Part shown: positions 6,886-17,528 of the stretch, piece after piece
How positions within the stretch are numbered: the first letter of the stretch is position 1
Layout: every line of letters begins with the position of its first letter
Assembly (NCBI RefSeq): GCF_041080675.1
Contig: NZ_CP163520.1
Location: 1,984,001-2,048,000 of the forward strand
Source of the DNA: Streptomyces sp. cg36
Lineage (GTDB): Bacteria; Actinomycetota; Actinomycetes; Streptomycetales; Streptomycetaceae
Direction of reading: 5' to 3'
DNA length: 64,000 bases
The notes under the pieces: generated by a model
Told to the model about the DNA's origin: nothing
Databases searched by the model: none
Seen by the model: the letters and a program-made list of their open reading frames with translations, nothing else
Translations under genes and position numbers: made by a program

Positions 6886-8234
6886 TGCTCTGCTCCCTCT
6901 GCGTCCGCGTCGGCCGCGGCCTCGTCCTCGGCGCCGGTCGGCTCGTAGACCAGCACCGCCCTGTTGTCCGGGCGCAGGGTGGCCCGGGCCGCGTCCCGCA
7001 CCTCCTCGGCGGTGACGGCGAGGACCCGGTCCACGGCGGTCAGGGCCAGCTGCGGGTCGCCGAACAGCACCGCGTAACGGCACAGTTCGTCGGCGCGCCC
7101 GGCGACCGTGCCCAGCCGGTCCAGCCACTCGCGCTCCAGCTGGGCCTGGGCGCGCTCCATCTCCTCGGCCGTGGGGCCCTCTTCGGCGAAGCGGGCCAGC
7201 TCGTCGTCGACGGCGGCCTCGATGTCCGGGACGTCCACGCCGCCGGACGTCTTCACGTCCAGCCAGCCGAGCGAGGGGGCGCCGGCCAGGCGCAGCAGGC
7301 CGAAACCGGCCGCCACGGCGCTCTGGTCGCGCCGCACCAGGCGGTTGTGGAGCCGGGAGGACTCGCCGCCGCCGAGGACGGTGAGCGCCAGGTCGGCCGC
7401 GTCGCACTCGCGCGTGCCGTCGTGCGGCAGCCGGTAGGCGGCCATCAGGGCGCGCGCGGGGACGTCCTCGTGGACGACCTCGCGCAGCTGCTCGCCGATC
7501 ACACCGGGCAGCGCGCCGTCGCGCGGCGGCTGCTTGCCGTCGTGCGAGGGGATCGAGCCGAAGTACTTCTCGATCCAGGCGAGCGTCTGCTCCGGGTCGA
7601 TGTCGCCGACGACGGAGAGGACCGCGTTGTTCGGCGCGTAGTACGTGCGGAAGAAGTGCCGCGCGTCCTCCAGCGTCGCCGCGTCCAGGTCGGCCATGGA
7701 GCCGATCGGCGTGTGGTGGTACGGGTGGCCCTCGGGGTAGGCCAGGGCGGTCAGCTTCTCGAACGCCGTGCCGTACGGCACGTTGTCGTACCGCTGGCGG
7801 CGCTCGTTCTTGACGACGTCCCGCTGGTTCTCCATGGACTCCTCGTCCAGCGCGGAGAGCAGCGAGCCCATGCGGTCCGCCTCCAGCCACAGCGCGAGCT
7901 CCAGCTGGTGGGTGGGCATGGTCTCGAAGTAGTTGGTGCGCTCGAAGCTGGTGGTGCCGTTGAGCGAGCCGCCGGCCCCCTGCACCAGCTCGAAGTGGCC
8001 GTTTCCGTGCACCTGGTGCGAGCCCTGGAACATCAGGTGCTCGAAGAGGTGAGCCAGGCCGGTGCGGCCCTTGACCTCGTGGCGCGAGCCCACGTCGTAC
8101 CAGAGGCAGACCGCGGCGACCGGGGTCAGGTGGTCCTCGGAGAGCACCACCCGCAGGCCATTGGCCAGCCGGTGCTCGGTCGCTGTCAGGCCGCCGGAGC
8201 CGGCCTGGGCGGTGGCCGTGTGACCCATGGGCAT
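6882..8234 (-). CDS. M16-family zinc metallopeptidase, catalytic subunit
   Basis: This 450-residue member of the insulinase/mitochondrial processing peptidase family has the inverted zinc motif HLFEH at about residues 57-61, inside GLAHLFEHLMFQGS. The downstream acidic ligand region ESMENQRDVVKNERRQRYDN lies about 75 residues later. The C-terminal M16 half contains a SSRLHNRLVRRDQS segment. No signal peptide is evident, so a cytoplasmic role is likely. The substrate is unknown. The ATG at 8234 has AAGGGA upstream. It is the first gene of a two-gene operon with the inactive partner and is divergent from parC. Confidence 0.93.
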   Translation of the reverse strand: MPMGHTATAQAGSGGLTATEHRLANGLRVVLSEDHLTPVAAVCLWYDVGSRHEVKGRTGLAHLFEHLMFQGSHQVHGNGHFELVQGAGGSLNGTTSFERTNYFETMPTHQLELALWLEADRMGSLLSALDEESMENQRDVVKNERRQRYDNVPYGTAFEKLTALAYPEGHPYHHTPIGSMADLDAATLEDARHFFRTYYAPNNAVLSVVGDIDPEQTLAWIEKYFGSIPSHDGKQPPRDGALPGVIGEQLREVVHEDVPARALMAAYRLPHDGTRECDAADLALTVLGGGESSRLHNRLVRRDQSAVAAGFGLLRLAGAPSLGWLDVKTSGGVDVPDIEAAVDDELARFAEEGPTAEEMERAQAQLEREWLDRLGTVAGRADELCRYAVLFGDPQLALTAVDRVLAVTAEEVRDAARATLRPDNRAVLVYEPTGAEDEAAADADAEGAEQ

Positions 8235-8413
8235 GTACGTCCCTTCGATCGCGGTGAAGAAGTCCTGCCACTGTATGCAAGCGCACCGACACCTGGCGAA
8301 GTTCCCGGGTCGCGGTCGGCGTTGTCAGCGGGACGGTCCACAATGGTCGGCGTCAGGAGCAGACCTTTTGGTGTCGCTGAGAAGAACTCGTTGGTGAAGG
8401 AGCCACAGCCGCG

Positions 8414-10867
8414 ATGGCCCGCCGCAGCACGAAGACCCCGCCGCCGGACGATTTCGAGGAGAAGATCCTCGACATCGACGTCGTGGACGAAATGCAGGGC
8501 TCCTTCCTTGAGTACGCCTATTCGGTGATCTACTCGCGGGCCCTGCCGGACGCGCGCGACGGCATGAAGCCCGTCCACCGCCGCATCGTCTACCAGATGA
8601 ACGAGATGGGCCTGCGCCCCGAGCGCGGCTATGTGAAGTGCGCCCGCGTGGTCGGCGAGGTGATGGGCAAGCTCCATCCGCACGGCGACGCGTCGATCTA
8701 CGACGCGCTGGTGCGGATGGCCCAGCCCTTCTCCATGCGGCTGCCGCTGGTCGACGGCCACGGCAACTTCGGCTCGCTCGGCAACGACGACCCGCCGGCC
8801 GCCATGCGGTACACCGAATGCCGGATGGCCGACGCGACCCAGCTGATGACGGAGTCGATCGACGAGGACACGGTCGACTTCTCGCCCAACTACGACGGCC
8901 AGGAGCAGGAGCCGGTGGCGCTGCCCGCCGCGTTCCCGAACCTGCTGGTCAACGGCGCGACCGGCATCGCGGTCGGCATGGCGACCAACATGCCGCCGCA
9001 CAACCTGGGCGAGGTCGTGGCCGCGGCCCGCCATCTGATCCGGTATCCGAACGCGGACCTGGAAGCGCTGATGCGCTTCGTGCCCGGCCCCGACCTGCCG
9101 ACCGGCGGGCGCATCGTCGGCCTCTCCGGCATCAAGGACGCCTACGAGTCGGGCCGCGGCACCTTCAAGATCCGCGCCACGGCGTCGGTGGAGAACGTGA
9201 CGGCCCGCCGCAAGGGCCTGGTCGTCACGGAACTGCCGTTCACGGTCGGCCCGGAGAAGGTGATCTCCAAGATCAAGGACCTGGTCGGCTCGAAGAAGCT
9301 CCAGGGCATCGCCGACGTCAAGGACCTCACCGACCGCTCGCACGGCCTGCGCCTGGTCATCGAGGTGAAGAACGGATTCGTCCCCGAGGCGGTCCTGGAG
9401 CAGCTCTACAAGCTGACGCCGATGGAGGAGTCCTTCGGCATCAACAACGTGGCGCTGGTGGACGGCCAGCCGCTGACCATGGGGCTCAAGGAGCTCCTTG
9501 AGGTCTACCTCGACCACCGGTTCGACGTGGTGCGCCGGCGCAGCGAGTTCCGCCGCACCAAGCGCCGCGACCGGCTGCACCTGGTGGAGGGCCTGCTCGT
9601 CGCGCTGCTCGACATCGACGAGGTCATCCGGCTCATCCGGTCGAGCGACAACTCGGCGCAGGCCAAGCAGCGCCTGATCGAGCACTTCTCGCTCAGCGAG
9701 ATCCAGACGCAGTACATCCTGGACACCCCGCTGCGCCGGCTGACCAAGTTCGACCGCATCGAGCTGGAGAGCGAGCGCGACCGGCTCACCGGCGAGATCG
9801 ACGAGCTGACCGGCATCCTGGAGTCCGACAGCGAGCTGCGCAAGCTGGTCTCCACCGAACTGGCGGCGGTGGCCAAGAAGTTCGGCACCGAGCGGCGGAC
9901 CGTGCTCCTGGAGTCGGCGGGCGCGCCGGTCGCGGCCGTCGCCCTGGAGGTCGCGGACGACCCGTGCCGGGTGCTGCTGTCCTCGACGGGTCTGCTGGCC
10001 CGTACGGCCAACGGCGAGCCCCCGGCCACCGACGCCGAGCGGCGCACCAAGCACGATGTGATCGTCTCCGCGGTGCCCGCGACCCAGCGCGGCGACGTCG
10101 GCGCGGTCACCTCGGCCGGGCGGCTGCTGCGGCTCGCCGTGATCGATCTGCCGCAGCTGCCCGACACGGCCTCGGCGCCCAACCTGTCGGGCGGCGCCCC
10201 GGTCTCGGAGTTCCTCTCGCTGGAGGCCGACGAGCGGCTGATCTGCCTCACCACGCTGGACGAGTCCTCGCCCGGTCTGGCGCTCGGCACCGAGCAGGGC
10301 GTCGTCAAGCGGGTGGTGCCCGACTATCCGGCCAACAAGGACGAGCTGGAGGTCATCGCCCTCAAGGACGGCGACCGGATCGTCGGCGCGGCCGAGCTGC
10401 GCACCGGCGAGGAGGACCTGGTCTTCATCACCGACGACGCCCAGCTGCTGCGCTACCAGGCGTCCCAGGTGCGTCCGCAGGGCCGTCCGGCGGGCGGCAT
10501 GGCGGGCATCAAGCTCGCCGACGGCGCCAAGGTGATCTCCTTCGCGGCGGTGGACCCGGCGGCGGACGCGGCGGTGTTCACGGTGGCGGGCTCGCGCGGC
10601 ACCCTGCTGGGCGACTCGGCGGCGACCGCCAAGCTCACCCCGTTCGACCAGTACCCGCGCAAGGGCCGGGCCACCGGCGGCGTGCGCTGCCAGCGGTTCC
10701 TGAAGGGCGAGGACATGCTGGTCCTGGCCTGGACGGGCGCGGCACCGGCCCGCGCCGCGGGGACGGGCGGCGCCCCGGTCGAGCTCCCCGAGCCCGACCC
10801 GCGCCGCGACGGCTCGGGCACCCCGCTCGCCCATGTGGTGACGGCCCTGGCGGGCCCGGCCGCGTAG
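8414..10867 (+). CDS. parC: DNA topoisomerase IV / gyrase-like subunit A (ParC)
   Basis: This 817-residue type IIA topoisomerase A subunit cuts and rejoins DNA to unlink chromosomes. The active-site tyrosine is in [10 protein letters not shown] (about residue 138), and the quinolone region [17 protein letters not shown] lies about 40 residues before it. The breakage-reunion domain is followed by the coiled-coil gate and C-terminal beta-pinwheel repeats (for example [15 protein letters not shown] and [17 protein letters not shown]). The partner subunit is encoded at 32104-34224. Streptomyces has a separate gyrA near oriC, and ParC/ParE act as topoisomerase IV; I infer ParC from the context with M16 genes, parE and hrdB. 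It ends at a large hairpin. Confidence 0.92.
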   Translation: MARRSTKTPPPDDFEEKILDIDVVDEMQGSFLEYAYSVIYSRALPDARDGMKPVHRRIVYQMNEMGLRPERGYVKCARVVGEVMGKLHPHGDASIYDALVRMAQPFSMRLPLVDGHGNFGSLGNDDPPAAMRYTECRMADATQLMTESIDEDTVDFSPNYDGQEQEPVALPAAFPNLLVNGATGIAVGMATNMPPHNLGEVVAAARHLIRYPNADLEALMRFVPGPDLPTGGRIVGLSGIKDAYESGRGTFKIRATASVENVTARRKGLVVTELPFTVGPEKVISKIKDLVGSKKLQGIADVKDLTDRSHGLRLVIEVKNGFVPEAVLEQLYKLTPMEESFGINNVALVDGQPLTMGLKELLEVYLDHRFDVVRRRSEFRRTKRRDRLHLVEGLLVALLDIDEVIRLIRSSDNSAQAKQRLIEHFSLSEIQTQYILDTPLRRLTKFDRIELESERDRLTGEIDELTGILESDSELRKLVSTELAAVAKKFGTERRTVLLESAGAPVAAVALEVADDPCRVLLSSTGLLARTANGEPPATDAERRTKHDVIVSAVPATQRGDVGAVTSAGRLLRLAVIDLPQLPDTASAPNLSGGAPVSEFLSLEADERLICLTTLDESSPGLALGTEQGVVKRVVPDYPANKDELEVIALKDGDRIVGAAELRTGEEDLVFITDDAQLLRYQASQVRPQGRPAGGMAGIKLADGAKVISFAAVDPAADAAVFTVAGSRGTLLGDSAATAKLTPFDQYPRKGRATGGVRCQRFLKGEDMLVLAWTGAAPARAAGTGGAPVELPEPDPRRDGSGTPLAHVVTALAGPAA

Positions 10868-10884
10868 CGGTACGACGGTACGTG

Positions 10885-10931
10885 GGCGGGGCCCCGGGAG
10901 CGGCGGATGCGACCGCTCCCGGGGCCCCGCC
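10885..10931 (+). terminator. Strong hairpin terminator after parC
   Basis: A perfect 19-bp G/C stem has arms 10885-10903 and 10913-10931 and a 9-base loop. It lies 18 bp after the parC stop codon. Confidence 0.8.
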
Positions 10932-11030
10932 GTCGCTGGAGCCCACCCGGCACCCGGGCCGTCCCCGGCCGCACCCGGCGCCCGGCGCCCAGGCCCCCGC
11001 CCCCGGCGCCCCGCCGCCCGCGCCCCGCCC

Positions 11031-12140
11031 TCACTCGTCCGCGTCCGCCGGAGCCTCCTCCGTCTCGGCGCGCTGCACATAGCGCAGGACGCCCCACATG
11101 GCGGCCTCCTCGCCGTGGCTCTCCCCCGGGGCCGCGACCGTCGCCTCCAGGTCCTTGTGCAGGCCCTCCGCGTCGATCCCGGATCCGATGAGGACCAGCT
11201 GGGTCAGCCGCTCCTCGCCGGGCGGCCAGGGCTCCGGGTAGAAGCGCAGGAACCGGCCGACGGCGTGCACCGCGTACCGGTTGCGCGGGTCGGCGCCGCC
11301 GAAGTCGACGTAGCCCTTGATCCGGTAGAGACCGGCCGGGCGGGTGTCGAGGAACGCCATGAGGCGGCGCGGGTCCATGGGCGCCGCCGAGGTGAAGGCC
11401 ACCGACTCGTACGCGGTGTGCAGATGGGCGCCGTGGCCGTGCCCGCAGCCGGGGCCGCACGCCCCTTCGTGCCCGGCGTCCTGCGCCTCGTCGTCCAGCA
11501 GGTCCTCGAAGGCCAGCTGCCCGACCCGCTCGGTGCTGGGGCGGCGGTCGAAGAAGAGCTCGGGGTCGACCCGCCCGTACGCCGCCTCGACGACGGACCC
11601 GGGCCCGGCCAGGGACGCCCGCAGCCGGTCGAGCGCTGCCGGGGGCACCCGGTCCGTCTTGTTGAGCACCACCAGATCGGCCGCCGCCAGGTGCCGCTCC
11701 AGCTCGGGGTGGCGCTCCCGCGTCGCCTCGTACTCCGCCGCGTCCACCACCTCCACCAGTCCGCCGTAGACCACCCGGGGGCTCTCGGCGGCCAGCACCA
11801 TGCGGACCAGCTCCTGCGGCTCGGCGAGCCCGCTGGCCTCGATGACGACGACGTCGAGGCGGGCGGCGGGCCGGGTCAGCCGCTCCAGGTAGACGTCCAG
11901 CTCGCCGGCGTCCACCGCGCAGCACAGACAGCCGTTGCCGAGCGAGAGCGTGGAGTCGCCGAGCTGACCGGCCACCGTCATCGCGTCGATCTCGATGGAT
12001 CCGAAGTCGTTGACGATCGCCCCGATGCGGGTGCCCCGGCTCGCCCGCAGCAGATGGTTGAGCAGCGTCGTCTTGCCCGAGCCGAGGAAGCCCGCGAGGA
12101 CGATGACGGGGATCTGCTGGCTCGGACCGGTCGGGCTCAC
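11031..12140 (-). CDS. CobW/COG0523-family GTPase, putative metal chaperone
   Basis: This 369-residue P-loop GTPase has Walker A GFLGSGKTTLL near residue 15, the family metal-binding CxCC motif in GNGCLCCAV near residue 65, and the guanine-specific NKTD near residue 150. A His/Cys cluster, CGPGCGHGHGAHLH, lies around 225 before the C-terminal CobW domain. Such proteins deliver metals, often zinc, to client enzymes. The client is unknown and I found no clear Zur box upstream. The GTG at 12140 follows GAGAGG at good spacing; the long upstream extension is low-complexity and unlikely to be translated. It is divergent from the DUF6082-like pair. Confidence 0.92.
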   Translation of the reverse strand: MSPTGPSQQIPVIVLAGFLGSGKTTLLNHLLRASRGTRIGAIVNDFGSIEIDAMTVAGQLGDSTLSLGNGCLCCAVDAGELDVYLERLTRPAARLDVVVIEASGLAEPQELVRMVLAAESPRVVYGGLVEVVDAAEYEATRERHPELERHLAAADLVVLNKTDRVPPAALDRLRASLAGPGSVVEAAYGRVDPELFFDRRPSTERVGQLAFEDLLDDEAQDAGHEGACGPGCGHGHGAHLHTAYESVAFTSAAPMDPRRLMAFLDTRPAGLYRIKGYVDFGGADPRNRYAVHAVGRFLRFYPEPWPPGEERLTQLVLIGSGIDAEGLHKDLEATVAAPGESHGEEAAMWGVLRYVQRAETEEAPADADE

Positions 12141-12414
12141 GGGGGTGACCTCTCTCAGGGGCGGGGGTAGGGGCGGGCGCGTCGGCCGCGGGCCGCGCCC
12201 GGACGCCCGGCGGACCGGTGCCTTCCGGGCCTGCGCCCGGTCCAGGATATGGGCCCGCGCCCGCACCCCCCGGCCGCGCGGGCCGGCGCCGCGCCCCTCC
12301 CGGATGCGCCCGAGCGCCCACCGGCGGCGGCCGGAACGCCCCGCCCCGCCGCCGGGGCCGGGCATCGCGCGCGGGCGGACCGGGCAGGTTCCGGGACCAC
12401 ACACGGGAGGCGCC

Positions 12415-13122
12415 ATGACAGCCACGACAGCCCGCCCCGCCTGGCTCCGCACCACCGCGAAGGCCGCCCTCTGGACGGCCGTGACGCTCGCCGGGACCGC
12501 CCTGGTGAGCGGGGCCGCGGTCCTGGTCAGCGGCTGGCTCATCGACACCGTGCAGCGCCGCGAGGGCGGCCTGGACCGCGCCGAGGGCCGCAGCCAGATC
12601 GGCAACTATTTCAGTGCGGCGAGCGCCGTGTTCTCGGGTCTCGCATTCCTCATACTCGTGGTGGCGCTGCTGCTGCAATACCAGGAACTGCGCATGCAGC
12701 GCGCCGAACTCGCGGATCAGCGCGCCGAACTGACCCAGTCCCGCCAGGAACTGCACCGCAGCGCCGAGGCCAATATGCGCTCCCTGCACGTGCAGTTGAC
12801 CCGTATGGCCATGGAGGATCCCTTGCTCGCCGCGGTGTGGAACGACTTTCCGGGTATCCCTCACGAGGAGGAGCGGCAGTACCTGTTCGCCAACCTGACG
12901 TTCGGCCATCTGCTCCTCGCCCGCCAGTGGGGAAGCTATTCGGACGAAGAACTCCGGGTCCACGCCCGGTCCTTACGGAGCAGCGAGCCCTATCTACGGT
13001 ACTGGGCGCTCTCCAGGGAACGGAAACTCGCGCTTCCCGAGGACAGCCACGAAAGGAAATTGGCAGAGCTGATCGATGACGCGATCAGGACCACGCCGGG
13101 GCCGCCCGCTCCCCCACAGTAG
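12415..13122 (+). CDS. DUF6082-like membrane protein with a TTA codon
   Basis: This 235-residue protein has unknown function. Two membrane segments are visible (about residues 15-44 and 66-88), then a charged coiled coil (about 88-122, QYQELRMQRAELADQRAEL). A cytoplasmic DUF6082-like domain follows (LTRMAMEDPLLAAVW, YLFANLTFGHLLL, EPYLRYWALSR). The ATG at 12415 has GGGAGG upstream. Leu-187 is encoded by TTA (12973-12975), so translation probably depends on the bldA tRNA and is linked to development. A paralogue follows 24 bp downstream. Confidence 0.8.
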   Translation: MTATTARPAWLRTTAKAALWTAVTLAGTALVSGAAVLVSGWLIDTVQRREGGLDRAEGRSQIGNYFSAASAVFSGLAFLILVVALLLQYQELRMQRAELADQRAELTQSRQELHRSAEANMRSLHVQLTRMAMEDPLLAAVWNDFPGIPHEEERQYLFANLTFGHLLLARQWGSYSDEELRVHARSLRSSEPYLRYWALSRERKLALPEDSHERKLAELIDDAIRTTPGPPAPPQ

Positions 13123-13146
13123 TAACAGTCGTACGGGAGAAGAGAC

Positions 13147-13725
13147 ATGATCAGCCAGCACAGAACCGGACAGCACGCCGCACCTGTCACGGCGGCGCTC
13201 GCGGCGGGCGCCGTCGCCCTGGCGGCAGCCGTGAGCCTGGCGATCGGCGCCGGGTTCCACGCGCTCGCCCCGGCGGCCGGGGCGGCCTCGGCGGGCGGGG
13301 TCTTCGCCGGCCTCGCGGTGGCCGCCGGGGCCGCCGGACTCGCCCTCCAGCATCGGACACTGGCCCGCCGGCTCGCCCTGGCCGATCAGCACCGGCTCCA
13401 TTTCGACCTGCTGAGCAAGGCCATGGACGACCCGGATCTCGCCGCCGTCCTCGACACGTTCACGGAAGAGGTGCCGCCGCGCAAACAGCGCCAGTTCCTC
13501 TATGCCAACGCGCTCTACAGCAATGTGGTGCACGCGTACCGGACGGGCTCCACGAGCGAGGTCGAGATCGGCGGGCATCTGCGGGTGATCTGCCGCAGTC
13601 CTATTTTCCGAGAGTACTGGGAACTCACCCGCCAGCACCGGGCCGTACTCGACCACTCCTCCCAGGAGGCACGGCTCGGCAGGCAGGTCGACGAGATCGT
13701 GGAAAACATCAGCCGGTTGAGGTAA
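13147..13725 (+). CDS. DUF6082-like membrane protein, paralogue of the upstream gene
   Basis: This 192-residue protein of unknown function has two hydrophobic segments near the N-terminus (about 14-40 and 48-72). Its soluble domain aligns with the upstream protein: LLSKAMDDPDLAAVL, QFLYANALYSNVVHAY and FREYWELTRQH match positions of LTRMAMEDPLLAAVW, YLFANLTFGHLLL and YLRYWALSR. It lacks the long coiled coil of its neighbour. The spacing of 24 bp suggests co-transcription, and the pair may have arisen by tandem duplication. The ATG follows GGGAGAAGAGAC. Confidence 0.8.
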   Translation: MISQHRTGQHAAPVTAALAAGAVALAAAVSLAIGAGFHALAPAAGAASAGGVFAGLAVAAGAAGLALQHRTLARRLALADQHRLHFDLLSKAMDDPDLAAVLDTFTEEVPPRKQRQFLYANALYSNVVHAYRTGSTSEVEIGGHLRVICRSPIFREYWELTRQHRAVLDHSSQEARLGRQVDEIVENISRLR

Positions 13726-13819
13726 TCCTCACCAATTCCGTATGCGCACACCACAACAGCCGCGAGTCTGGTTGTCTGTCCCAAGTCCTAGAGTCCTCCA
13801 AGACATTGGAACGGTCCAG

Positions 13820-14056
13820 GTGGAAATCGTGCGCAGGGTCGGTGCCTCCCCGCGACAGCGCGGCAGCATGTCGGGGCAGACCTGCCCCGACATCTTCGAG
13901 CTGGCGAACGGCGACTTCGCCGTCATCGGAACGGACAGGACCGAGGCGTTGGAAGGAAAGCTGCCGAGCGATGCCGGGCGGGCGGATTACGAGCGCATTG
14001 TGGTGATCCCGCGCGCCACGCTCGTCCGCGCAAAGGCGGACATCCCCGAAAAGTAA
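13820..14056 (+). CDS. Small protein of unknown function
   Basis: A 78-residue soluble protein (counted from the GTG at 13820) with the conserved-looking core CPDIFELANGDFAVIGTD and a C-terminal RIVVIPRATLVRAKADIPE. I recall similar short proteins in other streptomycetes but know no function. The start is uncertain: GTG at 13829 is a close alternative with AGGTGG before it, and an in-frame ATG exists at 13868. It is about 95 bp after the DUF6082-like pair and could share their transcript. A hairpin follows. Confidence 0.6.
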   Translation: MEIVRRVGASPRQRGSMSGQTCPDIFELANGDFAVIGTDRTEALEGKLPSDAGRADYERIVVIPRATLVRAKADIPEK

Positions 14057-14079
14057 GGAGCACATAAGCAATTCCCGTG

Positions 14080-14110
14080 CGGCGGGCCACTGGAAAGGCC
14101 CGCCCCTTTC
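14080..14110. terminator. Hairpin between convergent genes
   Basis: The arms GGCGGGCC (14081-14088) and GGCCCGCC (14097-14104) enclose an 8-base loop, and CCTTTC follows. The hairpin lies between the small plus-strand gene and the minus-strand GH13 gene, so it may serve both. Confidence 0.55.
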
Positions 14111-14130
14111 GGCGGCGGTGCGGACGGCGG

Positions 14131-15708
<1,578 letters not shown>

Positions 15709-15753
15709 GTGCGGTCCTTTCGGGCGGCGGGGCGGGAGGGGCGGCGCGGCGGG

Positions 15754-16629
15754 TCAGCCCTTGAGGCCGCCCGCGGTCAGACCGCTCATGATGTTGCGCT
15801 GGAAGACCAGGAAGACGATGAGCGTGGGCAGGCTGGCCATGGCGAGCGCGGCCGTCAGCCAGTTCTCGGGGACGCCCTGGGCCAGCGAGTAGATGCCGAC
15901 GTTGAGGGTCTGCCGGGAGGGGTCGGGCAGGGTGAGCATCGGCCAGAGGAAGTCCTTCCAGACGCCGACCACCGCGAAGATCGAGACGACGCCGAGGACG
16001 GGCCGGGAGACGGGCAGCACCACGGACCGCAGGGTGCGCAGGGGCGAGGCCCCGTCGATGGCGGCGGCGTCCAGCAGCTCGCGCGGGATCGAGTCGAAGA
16101 ACCGCTTCAGCAGGAAGATGTTGAAGGCGTTGGTGACGGACGGCAGCCAGATCACCCAGGGCGAGTCCAGCAGATTGCGCCGGAAGACCGGCACGTCCAG
16201 CACCGTGAGGTACTGCGGTACGACGAGGACGGCCGCCGGGATCATCAGCGTGGCCAGCATCATCGCGAGGATCTCCCGGCCGAACAGGGGCCGCAGGCGG
16301 GAGAGCGAGTAGGCCGCGGCGACGTCCAGGACCAGCTGGAAGACCAGCGCGCCGCACGCGTACCAGAGGGTGTTGCGCAGCAGCCGGGCCAGGTCCATGA
16401 CCTTCCAGGCGTGGGCGTAGTTCTCGGTGTGGGCGCCGTGCGGGACCAGGGTGGGCGGGATCCGGGTGAACTCGTCGGTCGATTTCAGCCCGTTGGTCGC
16501 CATCCAGTACAGCGGCCCCGCGAAGACCAGCGTGAACACCACGATCACCAGGGTGAACACGGTCCAGTAGACGGCCTTGCCCCGGGTCCGGCCCAGGGCC
16601 GCCGGTGAGATCAGGGTGCGTGTCGACAT
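15754..16629 (-). CDS. Sugar ABC transporter permease (MalG-like)
   Basis: This 291-residue inner-membrane protein has six predicted transmembrane segments. The cytoplasmic EAA loop, ELLDAAAIDGASPLRTLRSVVLP, contacts the ATPase. It belongs to the MalG/carbohydrate-uptake-1 family and starts 14 bp after the stop codon of the MalF-like permease. No ATPase gene lies in the operon. In Streptomyces such transporters usually share the multitasking ATPase MsiK, which is the likely partner here. Confidence 0.93.
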   Translation of the reverse strand: MSTRTLISPAALGRTRGKAVYWTVFTLVIVVFTLVFAGPLYWMATNGLKSTDEFTRIPPTLVPHGAHTENYAHAWKVMDLARLLRNTLWYACGALVFQLVLDVAAAYSLSRLRPLFGREILAMMLATLMIPAAVLVVPQYLTVLDVPVFRRNLLDSPWVIWLPSVTNAFNIFLLKRFFDSIPRELLDAAAIDGASPLRTLRSVVLPVSRPVLGVVSIFAVVGVWKDFLWPMLTLPDPSRQTLNVGIYSLAQGVPENWLTAALAMASLPTLIVFLVFQRNIMSGLTAGGLKG

Positions 16630-16643
16630 GTCTCCCGCCGTCC

Positions 16644-17528
16644 TCACTGGCCGTCGCCGTCGCGGCTCAGCCGTACGTAGGCGGCCGAGAACCCGGCGAG
16701 CAGGACGAGCAGACAGAGCCCGAGCGCGGCGGCGCCGCCGTAGTCGTTGAAGTTGAAGGCGTACTGGTAGATCAGATAGACCACGGTCGTGGTGGACCCC
16801 TCCGGGCCCGCGCCATTGGTCAGCAGGAACGGTTCGGTGAACACCTGCATCGTCGCGATGATCTGCATCAGGAACATCAGCGACAGCACCAGCCGGGTCT
16901 GCGGCACGGTGACGTGCCAGATCTTGCGCAGCAGCCCGGCCCCGTCCAGCTCCGCCGCCTCGTACAGCTCGCCCGGGATGCCCTGCAGCGCCGCCAGGTA
17001 GACCAGGGTGGCGCTGCCCATGTTCATCCAGGTCGCCGCGATCACCACCGAGACCATCGCGGTGCCGGTGGACTGGAGCCACTGCTGGGCGGGCAGGTGC
17101 AGCAGCTCCAGTACGCGGTTGAAGAGCCCGTACCCCGGGTCGTAGAAGTACTTGAAGAGCAGCACCGAGGCGACCGGCGGCAGCATCACCGGCAGATAGA
17201 CGAGCATCCGCAAGTACCCCTGGCCGTGGCGGAGTTCATTGAGCAGCACGGCGACCAGGAAGGGCAGGGCGAAGCCGAGCACCAGCGCGAGCCCGGTGAA
17301 CAGCAGGGTGTTGCGCCACGCCTGCCAGAACGCCGGGTCGTGGAAGACATGGCTCAGATTGGACCAGCCGGCCCAGGTGGTGCGCCCGCCCTCGGTCTTC
17401 TGGAAGGCCAGGACGAACTCCCGGGCCATCGGGTACCAGGAGAAGAAGGCGAAGCAGAGCACCGCGCCGATCAGGAAGCCGTGTGCGGTCAGCTGGCGCT
17501 TGAGTGCGGGAGGGGCCGTCCTCGTCAT
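16644..17528 (-). CDS. Sugar ABC transporter permease (MalF-like)
   Basis: This 294-residue membrane protein has six predicted helices and the EAA loop ELYEAAELDGAGLLRKIWHVTVP. It pairs with the MalG-like permease immediately downstream to form the channel. The ATG at 17528 overlaps the stop codon of the binding-protein gene as ATGA, showing translational coupling. Confidence 0.93.
   Translation of the reverse strand: MTRTAPPALKRQLTAHGFLIGAVLCFAFFSWYPMAREFVLAFQKTEGGRTTWAGWSNLSHVFHDPAFWQAWRNTLLFTGLALVLGFALPFLVAVLLNELRHGQGYLRMLVYLPVMLPPVASVLLFKYFYDPGYGLFNRVLELLHLPAQQWLQSTGTAMVSVVIAATWMNMGSATLVYLAALQGIPGELYEAAELDGAGLLRKIWHVTVPQTRLVLSLMFLMQIIATMQVFTEPFLLTNGAGPEGSTTTVVYLIYQYAFNFNDYGGAAALGLCLLVLLAGFSAAYVRLSRDGDGQ

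Noticed and set aside
5497..8343. Single 948-codon fused M16 protein suggested by one open frame
   Set aside because: The N-terminal half of that frame is the wrong reading of the active subunit; the HxxEH-containing frame (6882-8234) and the GTGA junction show two separate genes.
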